From assembly GCA_023079485.1 (NCBI GenBank), contig CM041084.1, forward strand, positions 65,815,709-65,879,708: DNA of 64,000 nucleotides, given 5' to 3'. The DNA is from Archilochus colubris (taxonomy: Eukaryota > Chordata > Aves > Apodiformes > Trochilidae). The notes under the pieces are model-generated. The model was not told the DNA's origin. It worked only from the letters and a program-made list of their open reading frames with translations, and ran no database searches. This document shows, piece after piece, positions 1-12,907 of the stretch. A program made the translations under genes and the position numbers. Every line of letters starts with the position of its first letter. Position 1 is the first letter of the stretch.

Positions 1-1297
1 TTAATTTTTACTTTTGCACTTGTCATTTTTATTAAGGTTGAGATATGTAATTAACTGTGCACTGGAGCTGTAGATGTTAGTATTTTGTCAATTTGAGGGC
101 TCTTAAGCAATGATACAAGTATTTCAAGGTGGATATTCACTGGAAAATAAAGTGGTATTTCCAAAATCTTCTGCCATGGGTGCCTGATTATTTGGAAAGC
201 TTCTAAATACTAACACTGAAAATGTGTTCCTCTTTTAGAATGGTACAGGTATTATTATGTTTAGTCATTCAACCCCATTTTTCTTTATAGTCTGTATCTG
301 CCTATTAGCCTGCTCTCATTCATTGTGGAAACTACCTGAAAACTCTTTATTGCTGAATCATTTTATTCATTTATTCATTTTATTATCTTTTTTTTTTTTT
401 TTTTTTAATATAAGTTGTCAAGTACTAGGAAATACTTAGTTGTCTTTGAAATAACTTGCCAACATTAACAGGAAATGTAAATGTCCAAATGCTTTTGAAA
501 AACCCAAGCAAACCTGATGTGTCTAATATTATGTCAAAACAGAACAGATCTTGTGGAATAAGAAGATTCCTATTTTCAGTAATGTTTTAGCAAGGCAGGA
601 CTGTGGTCTGTCTGGATACAATAGTATTCCACCAGGGGACTTCCTTTGGAAGATACAAAGTCTTGTTACTCAGTAGTCTCTAGCATTTGGGAGAAGTAGA
701 AAAAACTACTAGTTTACAAGTCAATTTTACGTCATTGGTGCACAAAGGAAGTGTTTTACCCTATAGTCTTGCAATATTTACATGACTGAACTTTATAGTT
801 TTAAAAATCTTAAGAATTTGTTTCATCTCTGTTAAACTTGCTTTTGGTTCCAGAGCTAGAAAAGATCCTTGACACTTAAGTTAACTTCTAGTATGTCAGG
901 TAAATTTTGCAATCCATCTTTGTACCAAACTTCATATAACCTTTTCCTGAGCTATTAGCACTGTTCATTACACTGAACTGTAGGTTTTAGTGTTGTTCTT
1001 TGTAACTGGAAGTGGGGTTTGATTCCAAGTTGTCACTGGAATGTTTTCTCAGTATTTCTGTCTTAGTGAATACAGAGCAAGAAACTGGTGTCTTCCTTGG
1101 AACTGGTATGTGAAATCTGTGGCAGCAGTATTTAGGAGTAATTGCAAACTGAGGAACTGAAGAAATACCTATAGGTTTGTTTTGGTTTTAACTGCCTTGT
1201 TTTAACAATGAACTTATGTGTTGTTCTCCTTGGAATGTTTCATAAAATTTTTTTAATCTTAGGAAGGAGGGAAAAGGTGATTTATTGCTCTTACTGT
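1..1297. other. Intergenic, no gene seen
   Basis: AT-rich sequence with stops in all frames. It contains a 19-base T run (about 388-406). I see no exon with matching splice sites. If the candidate exon at 3955 is real, this stretch would be intron of that gene, but nothing here shows it directly. Confidence 0.5.
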
Positions 1298-1683
1298 GCT
1301 CCTGTGGCTTAAGGGCTAAAGACCTTGTGTATATGGGTACTGGGAGGCTGTGGGTTTGAAACCCATGTGATTCAATAGAGGTTTTTGTGGTTGCCTTTTT
1401 TCCCACCTGAGAGGGCAGTGATTTGACAAGGGGTAGTGGTTTTAAACTGAAAGAGGGCAGAATTAGGTTAGGTATCAGAAAGAAATCATGAGGGCAGTAA
1501 GATACTGTAATATGCTGCCTAGGGATGTTGTTGATGCCCTCTCTCTGGAGGTGTTCAAGGCCAGGTTGGAAGAGCCCTTGTGCAGCCTGGTCTAGTGAGG
1601 GGTGTCCTTGCCCATGCAGGGGGGTTGGGTCTTGGTGGTCTTTCAGGTCCCTTCCAACCCAAACCATTCCAGGGTTCTATGAG
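1298..1683 (+). mobile_element. tRNA-Ile-derived SINE with CR1 3' tail (TguSINE1-like)
   Basis: The head (about 1298-1375) resembles a tRNA gene of the Ile-UAU type. It begins GCTCC, has a box A-like TGGCTTAAGGG (1305-1315) and a box B-like GGTTTGAAACC (1353-1363), and the T-arm stem GTGGG/CCCAT can still pair. From about 1395 the sequence is a CR1 3' end: a retroposon body with 'ctggaggtgttcaaggccag', then 'ggtcccttccaacc', ending in a degraded 'ggttctatgag'. A tRNA-Ile head joined to a CR1 tail is the architecture of TguSINE1, a passerine SINE mobilised by CR1 LINEs. The copy is diverged and presumably dead. The alternative is an unrelated tRNA fossil next to a truncated CR1. Confidence 0.7.
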
Positions 1684-3954
1684 TCTTCCTATGCTAAACC
1701 AGACAAGTTTTCCTATAAAAATTCCATAGTTACAACTGGAACATTGCATCTTCTCTGATGTTTTAATCTATGGCTTGTTAAATCTTTCTTTAAAACCTCT
1801 GAGTTTTTTTCAGTAGCCAAATACCAAGTACATGGCATAATCAGCCAGTGAACTGAATCATAGGTAGTTTGCTTGTGAGCTGAAAAGCCTCGGCTCTTAA
1901 GGCTGTGGATTTTGGGATTTACAGATATTACCCAGTAGGTGTCAGTGCAAGCCTGATAAGGAAAGTTAAAAAGCCTGGTTTTATATGAGGTATGGAATGG
2001 AAATGCTTACATTCAGTTGTAACACAGTATTTTAAAGTACAAGACATTTCGTGGACTGCGTGCTTTTAAATAAAAAAAATGACACTACTTATCAGCATCA
2101 TTTTTCCCCTTTTGTCCTCAAAAATGCTTACAATATATCACTCTTAAAATTATTTATGTAAGGTGTGCTGATATGAACAATGTCCATATCATAGCCTGCA
2201 ATCCTAATGCATATCCTAATTACAGATTTTTATAATGTGAAGTTTAAATCGTTGTCAAATGAAAACCCTGAAGAGCTGCAATTCTTACACTGCTGTTCAG
2301 GATACTGGATCAGGCTTTCTGAAGGCTTGAGCCAAAACTTCATGCTTATTGATAAGAGATTATGCCGTAATAAAGAACTGGGGAATTCTGCAAGAAAAAT
2401 TGTGAACAAAATTATCAAACTACACACTATCAAACAGATCAATTATTTTAATTTTTTATTATTAAATGAACTTCTCAAAATAATAAAGCTACAGTACACT
2501 CCATGCTGTTGATCCAGAGTATGGTCTGTGTGTCAAGATACTGCTGTAGCAGGATTTTAATGAATAACACAACTTGCATAAATAGTTTGGTCATAGGATA
2601 ATTCAGAAACTCCAAGTAACACAGATACTTGAAAGAGAAGGGTGGAGTAAAAAACACATCTATTCTGGGGCAAATAACAAAGGGAATTTTTTAAGAATTA
2701 AAAGAAATCTTTTAGAAAGACATTACGCCACATGGCTGTACCTCCTGTTCCTGAAGAGTCCATAGAATTACATGCAGTAACTTTGCAGTTTCCTATAGTA
2801 ATGAGCAAAGTAGGAGTAAATTTACTTAAGGCAATGGCAGGCATTAGAAAGAAGAAAAACTTTCAGAAGTCCCATGAGAGCTTAAAGCTGTGGAAACCTG
2901 GGGCTTAGGTTTGTGCTTCCTTACCAGGAATCTAGTAGAACTACCCACCAAGGTTTTGGGTTGTCACATTATATGCTTTATCTGGGCCAAATCAGAACCT
3001 GGATGGTTCAGATTTGAATTCAATACCATTTTACAGATGCTGAATAAAAAGGTAACTCTTTCAAGATGAACTTTCAAGACAATTACACAGAAGGATGGAT
3101 AATACTGTGTTTCAAAACTGTAATTTAAAGCAGAAACTTAAATTTCCCTCGGTCCTCCCCACTAATGACTCTCTAGGTGGATACAAGGAGACCTGCCGCT
3201 GCGTATCGTTGGGTTTTTGACAGACACTACATTTAACTTCATGCATTGAAATGTAGTGAGAACCAAAGCAGTGTTTAAGGCTTTTGCTTGTTACTCATTA
3301 CTAACATTTTGAGATGGACATAATCTATAAATTTATCCAGAACTTCATGGCATACAGTGTCTATATTCTGTAGTCTGGAAAGAAAAATAACCTTCATTCT
3401 TGCTGTAGCAAACAATATGTGTCCTGGATAAGCATTTTTAGTTGTCTTTGAGATAACTGTAAAATCAATTTGCAAGCTTGCACCTCACCTCACCTGTGCT
3501 CTCCCAAACTGGGACATGCAAAAAGGCTTCTTGAATTTCTAGAATATACACAGCACTTTTCAGTAGCTTTAGCTCCAGAAAAGTTAATTCCATATTGCTT
3601 GAGGTCATAGGAAGTCCTTTATGAGGGGACCCAAGTTTGTTGTTTCCAGATGGTTTTATCCCTCATTCAATTCCAGTTCCTGAAAATCCCCTCTCCAGAT
3701 GGCTCTAAGTCTGTTCCAATACTATGTCACCTAGAAAGCTTCTAAGTTGAATTAGATGAATCAGAAATACAAAAAGCAAATTAAACATAATTTGGAAAAT
3801 ATTGACTAAACAACATTAAAAGTTCTCAAGTAGAATTGCACTAGTACATCTAGTTCTCAGTTGGGTTTAAAACAACTAATTAGCATTTGGAATCTTAAGG
3901 AGGAATTATTCTTTAAACTATCAAAGTCTAAGTGCTTCTTTTTTTTTTTTCCAG
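1684..3954. other. Intergenic or intronic, no gene seen
   Basis: AT-rich sequence without recognisable coding exons, RNA genes or repeats. The longest frame (2207-2512, plus) has low-complexity AT-driven composition and no family resemblance. The last 15 bases are a T-rich polypyrimidine tract leading into the acceptor at 3953-3954. Confidence 0.5.
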
Positions 3955-4066
3955 ACTAAGCAGCCCACAATACATTGCAACACTGGAAAATATTTCTGGA
4001 ATCAAGAAACACTCAAAGGCAGAAGAGATTCGATATTTGCGTTCTGAGCAGAGTTTGGAGCTTTAG
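3955..4066 (+). CDS. Candidate terminal coding exon of an unidentified gene
   Basis: A strong splice acceptor (a run of 12 T, then CCAG) is followed by an open frame in which one base completes a split codon and 36 codons precede TAG (4064-4066). The predicted peptide has ordinary protein composition, including YIATLENISGIKKHSKAEE and a C-terminus of SEQSLEL. It is polar, probably helical and highly charged, unlike random AT-rich translation. A possible poly(A) signal lies about 730 nt downstream. I do not recognise the family. Vertebrate gene order would put BLOC1S5 upstream of TXNDC5 on this strand, but this peptide does not resemble the BLOC1S5 C-terminus I know. No upstream partner exon with matching phase was found in 1-3954. 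It could be a genuine last exon, an alternative 3' exon, or chance. Confidence 0.4.
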
Positions 4067-4794
4067 AGGTGTTCGTTGTGTCTGGCAAATGTGTTGAATT
4101 CATTGTCTGGGATACTCTGAGAGCAGAATGCAAGTGCTGCACAGATACTTAGTGTAGGACAGTACATCTCTCTCATTTTGTTTAAGGCTTTTTGTGTATC
4201 TATGTACCTGGGAGAAGTGGGTCCAAACAGAAGCTGCCATTTCTGGCTGTAAAATAATATGGATGTATTTATATATATTATTTATGTGAGGTGACCAGGA
4301 TACAGTCTGTTTTCAAATTTTCTTGCAGCTGTGACTTGCAGGTGGTACAGCAAATGCAATTTCCTTTAAAACATCCATGAACAGATAGAATTTGATGTAA
4401 TAAAGCTGTTTAACTATTGACTTTTTGTTTTTTAGCCAGATGCTGAGGCATGTAGGAAAGGTATGGTGAAGCCCACTACATGGAGTTGCTGTACAAAGGT
4501 GGCTGATATTTGTCACTGAGATGGCAGCTGTCATCACCAGAGGATGGCAAAATGTAAAATCTTTCTTTGATTTGTTTGGCTTTAGAGGATGCAAATCCTA
4601 GAGAAATGTGTGGTGGTCAAAATGAAAAGTTACAGCTGAATTTCTGTATGTTGTCTCTTTGTCCTTCGCAGCCACCTTAGGAAGAAATAGTATTCCCCTC
4701 TTTATACTTTTTTCAGGCCTAATTTTACTTTTATCAAAAATTAAATTGAAATTGCAAAACTGAACTTGAATTTTTTGCCATTACCTTCAGTCAA

Positions 4795-4800
4795 AATAAA
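4795..4800 (+). terminator. Candidate poly(A) signal for the 3955-4066 exon
   Basis: AATAAA on the plus strand, about 730 nt after the TAG of the candidate terminal exon. Such hexamers are common in AT-rich DNA, so support depends on the exon being real. Confidence 0.25.
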
Positions 4801-7426
4801 GTAAGAGGCTCAAACTGAGCCTCTGTTTTTATGAGTTTCAGTGCTGATTATGTTTTGCCTGTCGACATGGAACTGGACTAAGACCACATACCTCTGCAAG
4901 GAGGTTACTCAGCAGCTATTGTATTCGTGCTACTGTAGGTCATTACCTCAGTGTGCTCCCTTTGAAATGGTTGCCATACAGAAAAACTTCAGCTGAAAAC
5001 TATTTCCAAATAATTTTCACACGGTAAGAAATAATTCTTCATATATGATGTGATTTCCACGTGCAGCGTTCCTGTTCTTTCAAGTTCCCAGGATAGTTTG
5101 TCCCAGAGAATCCAATAAAAAAGCGTAATTTCTCCCCAGGGTCTTTTCTGGTCATGTTTGATATCACTTAACATAATGAGCTTTTTACTCCCACATCATA
5201 AAGGGTTTTGTTTTAGGTTTCTTTTTTTTTTTGCTTTTCAACAAAAAGCAATGCTTTACATCCCTTCTAAAGAATGCTCTCAGTTATGTGAAATGTGGAC
5301 ACGTTGTCTGGGCCAACCTCTTATCTCCACCAGATTCAAAAAGTCTGGTTCAGCACAGTGGCTTAGACTGCATGTTTTTGTTGTGTTTTGTTTCTTTTAA
5401 AAATATGTATGTATGTGTCTTGTTAAAAACATTGCTGCCCCCATCTAGGAACAATGCGACACTCACATCATTTCCTGAAAGAATAGAGTTGGAAGGCAAT
5501 TATCTACTCACCAAACAGGCTAAAACAACAGTTCCTGATATTCTTCTCAAATACTTCAACTTCCCAGGAATCCGGAAAAAATAATTCCATGAGACGGTGT
5601 TAAGAATGAAGGTATGACATTTCAGTTTCCTTCACTTCGAATCAGACATCCAGAGGTAATAAATTACCTTGCGTTTGGCACTGCTGGGACTGGGGGTCTG
5701 GCTGTGGCAAATTGTTTTTCTTCAGAGCAGGAAGAGTGAAGTGCTTTTACATCCTCTCTTGTCCGCTGACAGACATGGCTTCTTTCTCAATGAGCTTTCA
5801 GCAGCAATTGCATGAATTAGCACAGAAGAAACAGGACCCTGAAAACAAGTCCTTTGAACCAAATTTGCTTGGGAAATGTAACAATTTGTTTCATTTAATC
5901 CTTGTGAAATAAAGCCAGTAATGAGGTCTGAGAACTGCATTATACCAGGAATATAAATAGAACAAAATGAGTAGTGAAAAAAAACATCCTTACTGCTTTC
6001 CCTTGTATCTCAAGGAAAGCAATTTTTATCAACATTGTCATAGTTCCACTTCTGTCACTCCTAAATGATTAGCTACATCTGCTGCCTGTATTCGTTTTGT
6101 ACATTCTCCTGGACAGAGCAAAGGAAAGAAGAGTAAATATAATGGAGAGGATTCAGATGCTTGGTTTACAGGTTCTCTGTCATATGTAAATTTCAGCTTA
6201 GTCATTAATTCATGTTTGAATAGTTCTCTAGATGAGGTTGTAAATTTGGATCACACAATAGACATTATATAACTGTATAGAAAATGAAGTGCTGCTCCTG
6301 GAAAAAAAGAGTTGATGGTCTTGATCTTTGAAGAGCTGACTCTAGGTATCTATTGATAAAGCAGATGGCAAGTAGTGCTGGAGTGAGTGTTGGGATCCAA
6401 AGTGCAAAGAAGCATTTTAGTAAGGCAGGGCAGGCAAATTTGCACTATTAAATTTGCAAAGTCATGGCAAGAAAACCACAAGTCAATGCCCATCAAAAAT
6501 CTTCTGGTATTACACCAGAAGCTGTGAACTGAACCCACTCTCATTTTTGCTTCTGGTTGAAGTTCAAAGAAAATGTTCATAAATGGGAAATACAAAAATT
6601 GTATTTAATTAAGGAGGGTTCTGATTTAATGATAAAATATGCATATAATACAGCTTTTCTTAGAGGTCCTTGACTTGAGTAGTTCTACCAGCTCCAGGAG
6701 TAAGTGTGCAAGTACTTGCTGCATTCCAGCAGAGGCTGCAGAGTCTTGCTCTTTCCTTAGCATCTTGAAGTAAATTCATCATTTACAATGGATCAGTTTG
6801 CCAGAAAGACAGACTCATCAGCAAGGTCTGTGTGTATCCATAGTGTATTATGTTTGTTCCAGGGAAACAGAAGGATGAAAGCCTGCTCGTGTGGAACTTT
6901 TTAGCTATATTCCCAGTACCTTCACTGCAGCTAGAATTTTACTAATATTTTTGGAATTAGGCATGCCTCTTCAAGGCTGTACACAAGCAGTCCCTTTTTT
7001 TTTTAGTAACAACACAGAACTGTTGTAAAGAAGTGGGAATAATGTAATCATTATTTTCATGCTACCTAACTTTCATGTTCACATTACTTAGGTTACTTTT
7101 TTTTTAATTAAATGTCTTGCTTCAGGTTTGTAATTTATCTATTTATTTATCTATTATGAAATAATTAAATCTATGATGCTGTTTGCTGTATCGAGCATTA
7201 ATTAGTTCTTTGCAACTGAAAACTACCTTTTTCCAAGCATTTAAAATTAGATGGACATCTCATCAGTGGTGAGGTCAGCCACTTTTAGTGTATTTCATGG
7301 CTCTTAACACGCATTGTGAAGATCAGTGCTGGTATTACCTGTAAGGTAACAAGTAGTAAGATAGTGAGACTATCAAAGTGTCACACTGGGCTTACCAATT
7401 TTATTGTAGTTCAGCGACTTTTATAT

Positions 7427-7458
7427 AAACAAACAAACAAACAACAAACAAACAAAAA
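7427..7458. repeat. (AAAC)n simple repeat
   Basis: About eight imperfect AAAC units with one three-base interruption. Confidence 0.85.
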
Positions 7459-9344
7459 AGAAATTTAAATTTTGCTTACCATTAAATAGATCATTCTTCA
7501 CCTACAAGCCAGCCTTAGCTGCGTAAACACAGATATACAAAGATTCATTTATTGGTTTTGTTTTGCTCTCTGTACTCCCGTGCACACTCAAGAGATGATA
7601 TACTAAGAGTTTCCATGGTTGTCTTGGCAGATCCCAACAGGTCGCCCACCCCACCCTTTTTAAATGGGCACAGATCTGTGACCAGTGACAGGATCCAAGC
7701 CTGCTGTAGTCCTTGATGCCCTGCTCTCCACCATTACCATCCCTTCAGCTTCATTCCAGCTTGCTGAGTCAGCAATAGACTTCAAGGAGTAAAAGGTGGT
7801 AAACTATTTCTCTTCTTAAAACTCCTTGAGTGGTCATTAAACTGGTAACAGATGTTTGATTGAAAGGCTAGATGATTTACAATATGGAACATATGGACAC
7901 TTGCCACCTTTCAGGACTTACCTACATCATCCTCTGATTTTTTTTGTGGCCCTGTGCAATCAGGGATTCATGGATGGTTATTTAGCTAAAACCAGGACTA
8001 AGAATCAGATCCTCACTCCATCACAGATTCATAAACAAGAAAGATAAAAAGACTCAGAGAGTCAAGTAAAGCAAACTAAGGGTCATTATTATGTCTTGGC
8101 ATTCTATATACCTGTACTGAGATGTTGCCAAGTCCTTAGATCAGAAGAAATTCAACTGAGTAGTAAATAGCTAAAAATAAGATTTCAAGCTTCCTTGAAA
8201 ACAAAGAATATTGTAAACCTTAGGCAATGTTCTTTTTTTTATTATTTGGACTTCATTAAATAAGAATGGAATTTATTATCTGTTATTTTGATGTCTGTAG
8301 AAAACAGGGTTGTCACCTCTTATTACACTGCAAATAATTGAGTTGTGAAGGCTCAGTATTTGTTTTCTATAAAAACAAATAAGAAAGAAAAGATCTCTAC
8401 TTGTGCTTCTTTCCAACAGGTACTTGTATTGTGGATCCAAGGGCAGTGGGGGTTTTGTTGTTATTTTTCTGAATATCTTACTGGAGTAGCTGTGTTTTGT
8501 GATAAGTGTAATAATGTGCTCCTGGGATCAGGATAATTTCTGTATAAACAAGGAAAAGGCTAAAACCAAAGCTGTAGTAATACTACATAGATAAGACATT
8601 TGCAGCTGGAGACTCTTCCTTTGCTTCTTTTGCCTACCAAATGCAAATCCATGTAATTTTTAGATCAGGTGGCTGAGCCAACATTCAAAATAATAATTTT
8701 AAAAATGGAAATAAAACTTGACTTTCTGGGGTCTGTTGTGTTGTCAACCAGTGGCCGGATACTTGGGTAGACTTTCCCCAATTAGCAGGTTGTGTGTCCC
8801 CTCTGGTTGGCCAACTTCACTGTTTATGCATCCTACACGTTACCGCAGGCGAGACTCAAAGCAGTAAACACCTCGGAACACCAAAAGTGCCAGAAGCCAC
8901 CTTAATTTTGTTGTTATTTTCTGTAATTATACCTGGGAGGACTGGATCGTTCCAGTGCTGCTTCCCCCCACCCTCACTTTTTCTTTTTTATTACTTGTTT
9001 TTCTATATTTCATAAACCCCACAGGAAACGAGACCCTCTAGGACAAGTGTGCTTCCAGCAATGCTCAGTGCCCTCTTTTACCATTCAGGGTGTCAGAGGT
9101 ACCATGGAGAAAGTGGGACATCACGTGTACAGCCTCCTTGCCTGATGTGGGACTTGCCCTCTAAAGCTGTTTCCCAAGGGACACGTTCACTTCTGTGATT
9201 TCCCTCCGCTCATTGCTGTTCTGTGCTTGGCTTCCCACTGAACAATGATGCCCTCTGAGCTCTAACATTCCTCTTTTTCCCCACCTCATCCCTGACTGCT
9301 TTTCCACAAGCATAAATGAGGGGTTATACAGTTCCAGTTTTTCC

Positions 9345-9362
9345 TTTTTTTTTTTTTTTTTT
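9345..9362. repeat. Poly(T) tract
   Basis: Eighteen consecutive T in intergenic DNA. No retroposon body is recognisable beside it. Confidence 0.8.
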
Positions 9363-11501
9363 AATTTTCTATACCATGAAAAGGTCAGTTTGGTTTACTT
9401 TTTACCATAAAGTCTAAGACTTTACAATGAAGAAGATGGATGCAAGTTGTTTTCATAGAGTTTAAATAAGGTTAAACAGAGTTCCCCCGAGGTTTGTACT
9501 GGTGCTGGCGCTGTCTAATGTTTGACTTGGAGGGAGGCATAAGCAGTGGGGTGGTAAAATCAACACAAACCCAAAAATAATTACCTGGTCACATTTAGAA
9601 TGGAAGTAAAGGAAATGTAGACAGACCTAACAAAGAGCAAGTGATCTGACATGATGATGAACTTGTGATTGCAATGTAATGTGGTTTAGAGAACAGTGTT
9701 GGGTGTTTATACTAGATTTTAAATCTACTGAAACTGGTTGGGAAAGAAACACAGGTTGCTGTGAAGAACTGCATGAAAACATGTCTTCATTGTGTAGCAC
9801 TGGATGAAAAGCAAATAGGTATATGGGAAACTAGGTAGTATTAAGAGTCAAGAAGAATACTAAAAATAAAATAATGTAATAGCATGGAGTTTAGTGTGTA
9901 TTCACATAGACTACTACAGTCAGAAGAGTTAGGACTGAAATGGGAAAAGAAAAGGACAGTGAAAATAAAATTAAATTTTGAGATCTGTATATGTAGGGAA
10001 AAACCTTTAGAAGTCTAACTTGGAGAGTAAATAGTAGGTCTTTAGTACAGTAAACAGTGCAGAGAAAGTAAATCATATGTCTATTCACATTTCCATGCTC
10101 AAGAGTAGGGAGAAAAATCAATTAAATCTATTTGACTTTTACAATTGATTAAAGACATTGGTTTTTACATAAGACACAGCTTACACCACAGGTTGCCACT
10201 GACCAACTCCTTTCTATGTGAACTTTCTGGGAAAACTGCCTGTGCTTCATTGAAGGACTTTACTTAGGAAACTCCCTGGTGGCTTTTTCAGGGAAATTTC
10301 ATCACAGCCTCTCCTAAGTCTTGAGTATTGTCCTTCACACAAGCCCTTTCTAGAAAAGGGGATGTCATCTCATTGGGCACTTGGCTTTAGGTATGTGGTT
10401 TCCTCGGATTTTACTTTTTCAGACAATGTGTTTCCCACCACGTTTGCATAACAATTGCTATCTAATTCATAATTAGTTAGGGAACTCTGGGAATACATTA
10501 ACAAAACAAAACAAAAAAAAAATTACATGTTACCAGAAGTATGCTGGGTTTTGTTTTGGTTTGGTTTTTTTTCTCTGTAAGAATCCCATCCTATTCCAGC
10601 TTGATATTTTTCTGGGTATATAAATTCATGTCTGTTCCACAAAATGCTTAATGGGGACAATGCATATTTTGGTTCTCTTTTATTTATTTCCAGAGTTACA
10701 TTTGTCAGTGAATATTGAGCAGGAAGAAGAAACCAAGGCAGTGCTGTTTATTAGAGATACATTGGGGGAGGTGAGGTGTCTTTGGATCAGTTTTAAGAGG
10801 TGGTAGAGGGGGTAGCTACCTGCTAGGGTGACTAGTGAAGAGGAGGCAGAGCATGCACTTATGCTAGGAAAATACAAAGAATCCCATTTTTTCCTGTAAA
10901 GCAGATGGATCCATGCCATTCAGCACTTTCTGGGACCTTGAAATAAATTTACCTTGCAAAGGTAGCACAAGAAGGTGGTGGCTGTCTGTGCCAAACTAGT
11001 AATGCTTTGTTGCTCTTTCCTAATACGAATTCAAGCAAATAAGCTTTCTCTCTATTTAGCTTTGCTTTGTGTGGAACTTAATAGCCCAGCAGTCTGTGTT
11101 TGCCTACAGCTGTTCAGAAGTGAAATGTGTCTACCTTGCTTTATTTTAACACCCTTGGAAGAGCTGTATGCACTTGTGTGGGGACTGACTGGTGAATTGT
11201 CTCTTGGAGAGCAAGACTGGCTCCTGATCATGTGAGAAGAGAACATGGCTGTGGACATCTCATAGACAAGGAAACCGTAAGCCTTTCCCAGGGTTACTGC
11301 AAGAAAATCAGTAGTACTGCCCTTAGGGGGTATAAAGAGTGTCAAGTGACATCAGAAAAGCCAAGCTTTCTTTTCTACAACTGTAATGGTATTGTTGGTC
11401 AAACACTAAGGGCCAGCCCAAATGAAATCTTCCCTGATCTACGATGAATTCTGGCTGAGGCTGCTGTCATAGGGAGAAAATAGACAAAGTCCTCTTAAAA
11501 C

Positions 11502-11520
11502 ACAAACAAACAAACAAAAA
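11502..11520. repeat. (CAAA)n simple repeat
   Basis: Short run of CAAA units, slightly interrupted at the end. Confidence 0.75.
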
Positions 11521-12830
11521 CAAGTTACAAAGCAAAGCTCTCCAACCGTCCCACCAAAAACCTGCAAATCCACTCCTGCCAGGTCCCAAGCCTGAATCTG
11601 ATCACATACTTCAGCTTCAACACAGAAGAAAATTTCATGAGAATTTAATACTTAAGTCTTGAGCTTCCTGCAGAGCAGCTGGCTTGGGCTCCTTCACAGA
11701 GACAGGGTAAGCAGTAGGTGATGGAAGGTTTTTCAGTTAGCACTGGCAGACTCCACAAAGGCAGGAAGGTATAGAAATGGAGAAACAGATATAAATGAAT
11801 AATTAAAAATAACCCACCTTCACCAGTAACAACAGAGAAAATACTTTCCATGCTATGTAAGTAATACATCAACATTTAAGCTGATTAAAATTTGATAAAC
11901 TACTAACTTCCCCATTTTCTGATAGGAAGGCTGGGGCTCGAGATAAAGCAGTGTCATGCTGAGGAGGACAAACACCCTCAGCATCCAATAAACTTTTTAT
12001 GCATTTATTTTGTTAAGACTGGTTCCCATTTCCTTTGTAACTCTTTGTTTATTAATGAGTTGACTCATCCAAAGTCCAGCAGCTTGTTTCCACACCAGAG
12101 GGATGGATTTGCACCTCTGCCAAGTGGAGTCAGAGGCAGAGATAACAGCCAGCAACAACAATAGTCTTCCCCGGTCTGTTTGCCAAGAACAATTGGCAGA
12201 AAGGACTCAGGGAGTAACTTATCACCAGCACAGGGAGAGGCTGAAGCTCTGGAAGCTCCAGGGCTGCTGCTTGCCTGCCTCAGATAAACAGCAGGATGTG
12301 ACCAAAAGCCAAGTTGGCATTGCAGGCTTTACCTGGCCGAGGAGGAGGCAGGCACCCATCAGTGAACAGAAGGCTCTGTGATAACCTGCCAGATATTTTA
12401 AGTAGCCTCTGACACAGCAGACTAAGGCAGCAGGCTTTTTTCAAGTGCCAAATCCACACTCACAAAACCCTCCAGATAGTTTGGTCCCAAGGCAAGTATC
12501 ATTTCTGAATGCAAATGTTCATTAACCAGCCCTTGAATTGGCTCAAGCTGCTCTTCTCAGGTAAAGCACTGTATTTTTAAAAGTAGGCAAGTCATCAGAG
12601 TGATAGGAAATGTGCTCACAGCAGCCCGGGTTTGGTATTTCAACCTGCTTCTCTCCAGTCTTGTTCTGCAAAACCAGTGAGCACCTCTTCCTGTCAGTTC
12701 ATTTGGGTTTGATCCTGGTGGCTCTTTTGCTTGAGACAAAAATTGAACAAAAATTGAAACAATATTGAAGCTTGACCTAGGGACTGCAGCATGGTTCTTT
12801 CTGAGAGAAGATCCCCATGGGTTCTGCTCT

Positions 12831-12907
12831 GGCAGTGGGGTTGGCTCAGTGATATTCAGAGGTCCCTTCCGACCCCTGACATTTTGTGATTCTGTGATTC
12901 TGTGATG
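12831..12907 (+). mobile_element. CR1 LINE 3'-end fragment
   Basis: Only the last 77 bases of a CR1 are recognisable: 'gcagtggggttggctcagtgat', 'aggtcccttccgacccctgac' and the terminal tandem 'attctgtg' octamer typical of CR1 3' ends. The orientation is plus, since the tail lies at the high coordinate. The 5' part is absent or too diverged to see. Confidence 0.85.

Larger units (their letters stand above)
4801..12830. other. Intergenic, no gene seen
   Basis: About 8 kb of AT-rich sequence. Open frames here are short, with no consistent splice context or recognisable family. Simple repeats are an (AAAC)n tract at about 7427-7458, a T run at 9345-9362 and a (CAAA)n tract at 11502-11520. The frame ending at 5584 has an acceptor-like AG ahead of it, but its peptide is not convincing. 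Confidence 0.5.

Noticed and set aside
1298..1375. Functional tRNA gene
   Set aside because: The acceptor stem does not pair, the D-arm and anticodon region are degraded, and a CR1 tail follows. It is a SINE head, not a tRNA gene.
1188..1667. 159-codon minus-strand frame
   Set aside because: It runs antisense through the SINE/CR1 element and is a repeat-derived artefact.
5449..5584. Possible terminal exon ending at 5584 (plus)
   Set aside because: There is an acceptor-like 'ccccatctag' ahead of 44 open codons, but the peptide is unremarkable and no partner exon or poly(A) signal stands out.
5775..5912. Short plus-strand frame starting MASFSMSFQQQLHEL
   Set aside because: The start looks protein-like, but it ends in a low-complexity hydrophobic stretch and has no supporting context.
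12103..12381. 92-codon plus-strand frame
   Set aside because: Composition is plausible, but no family, splice sites or neighbouring exons support it.
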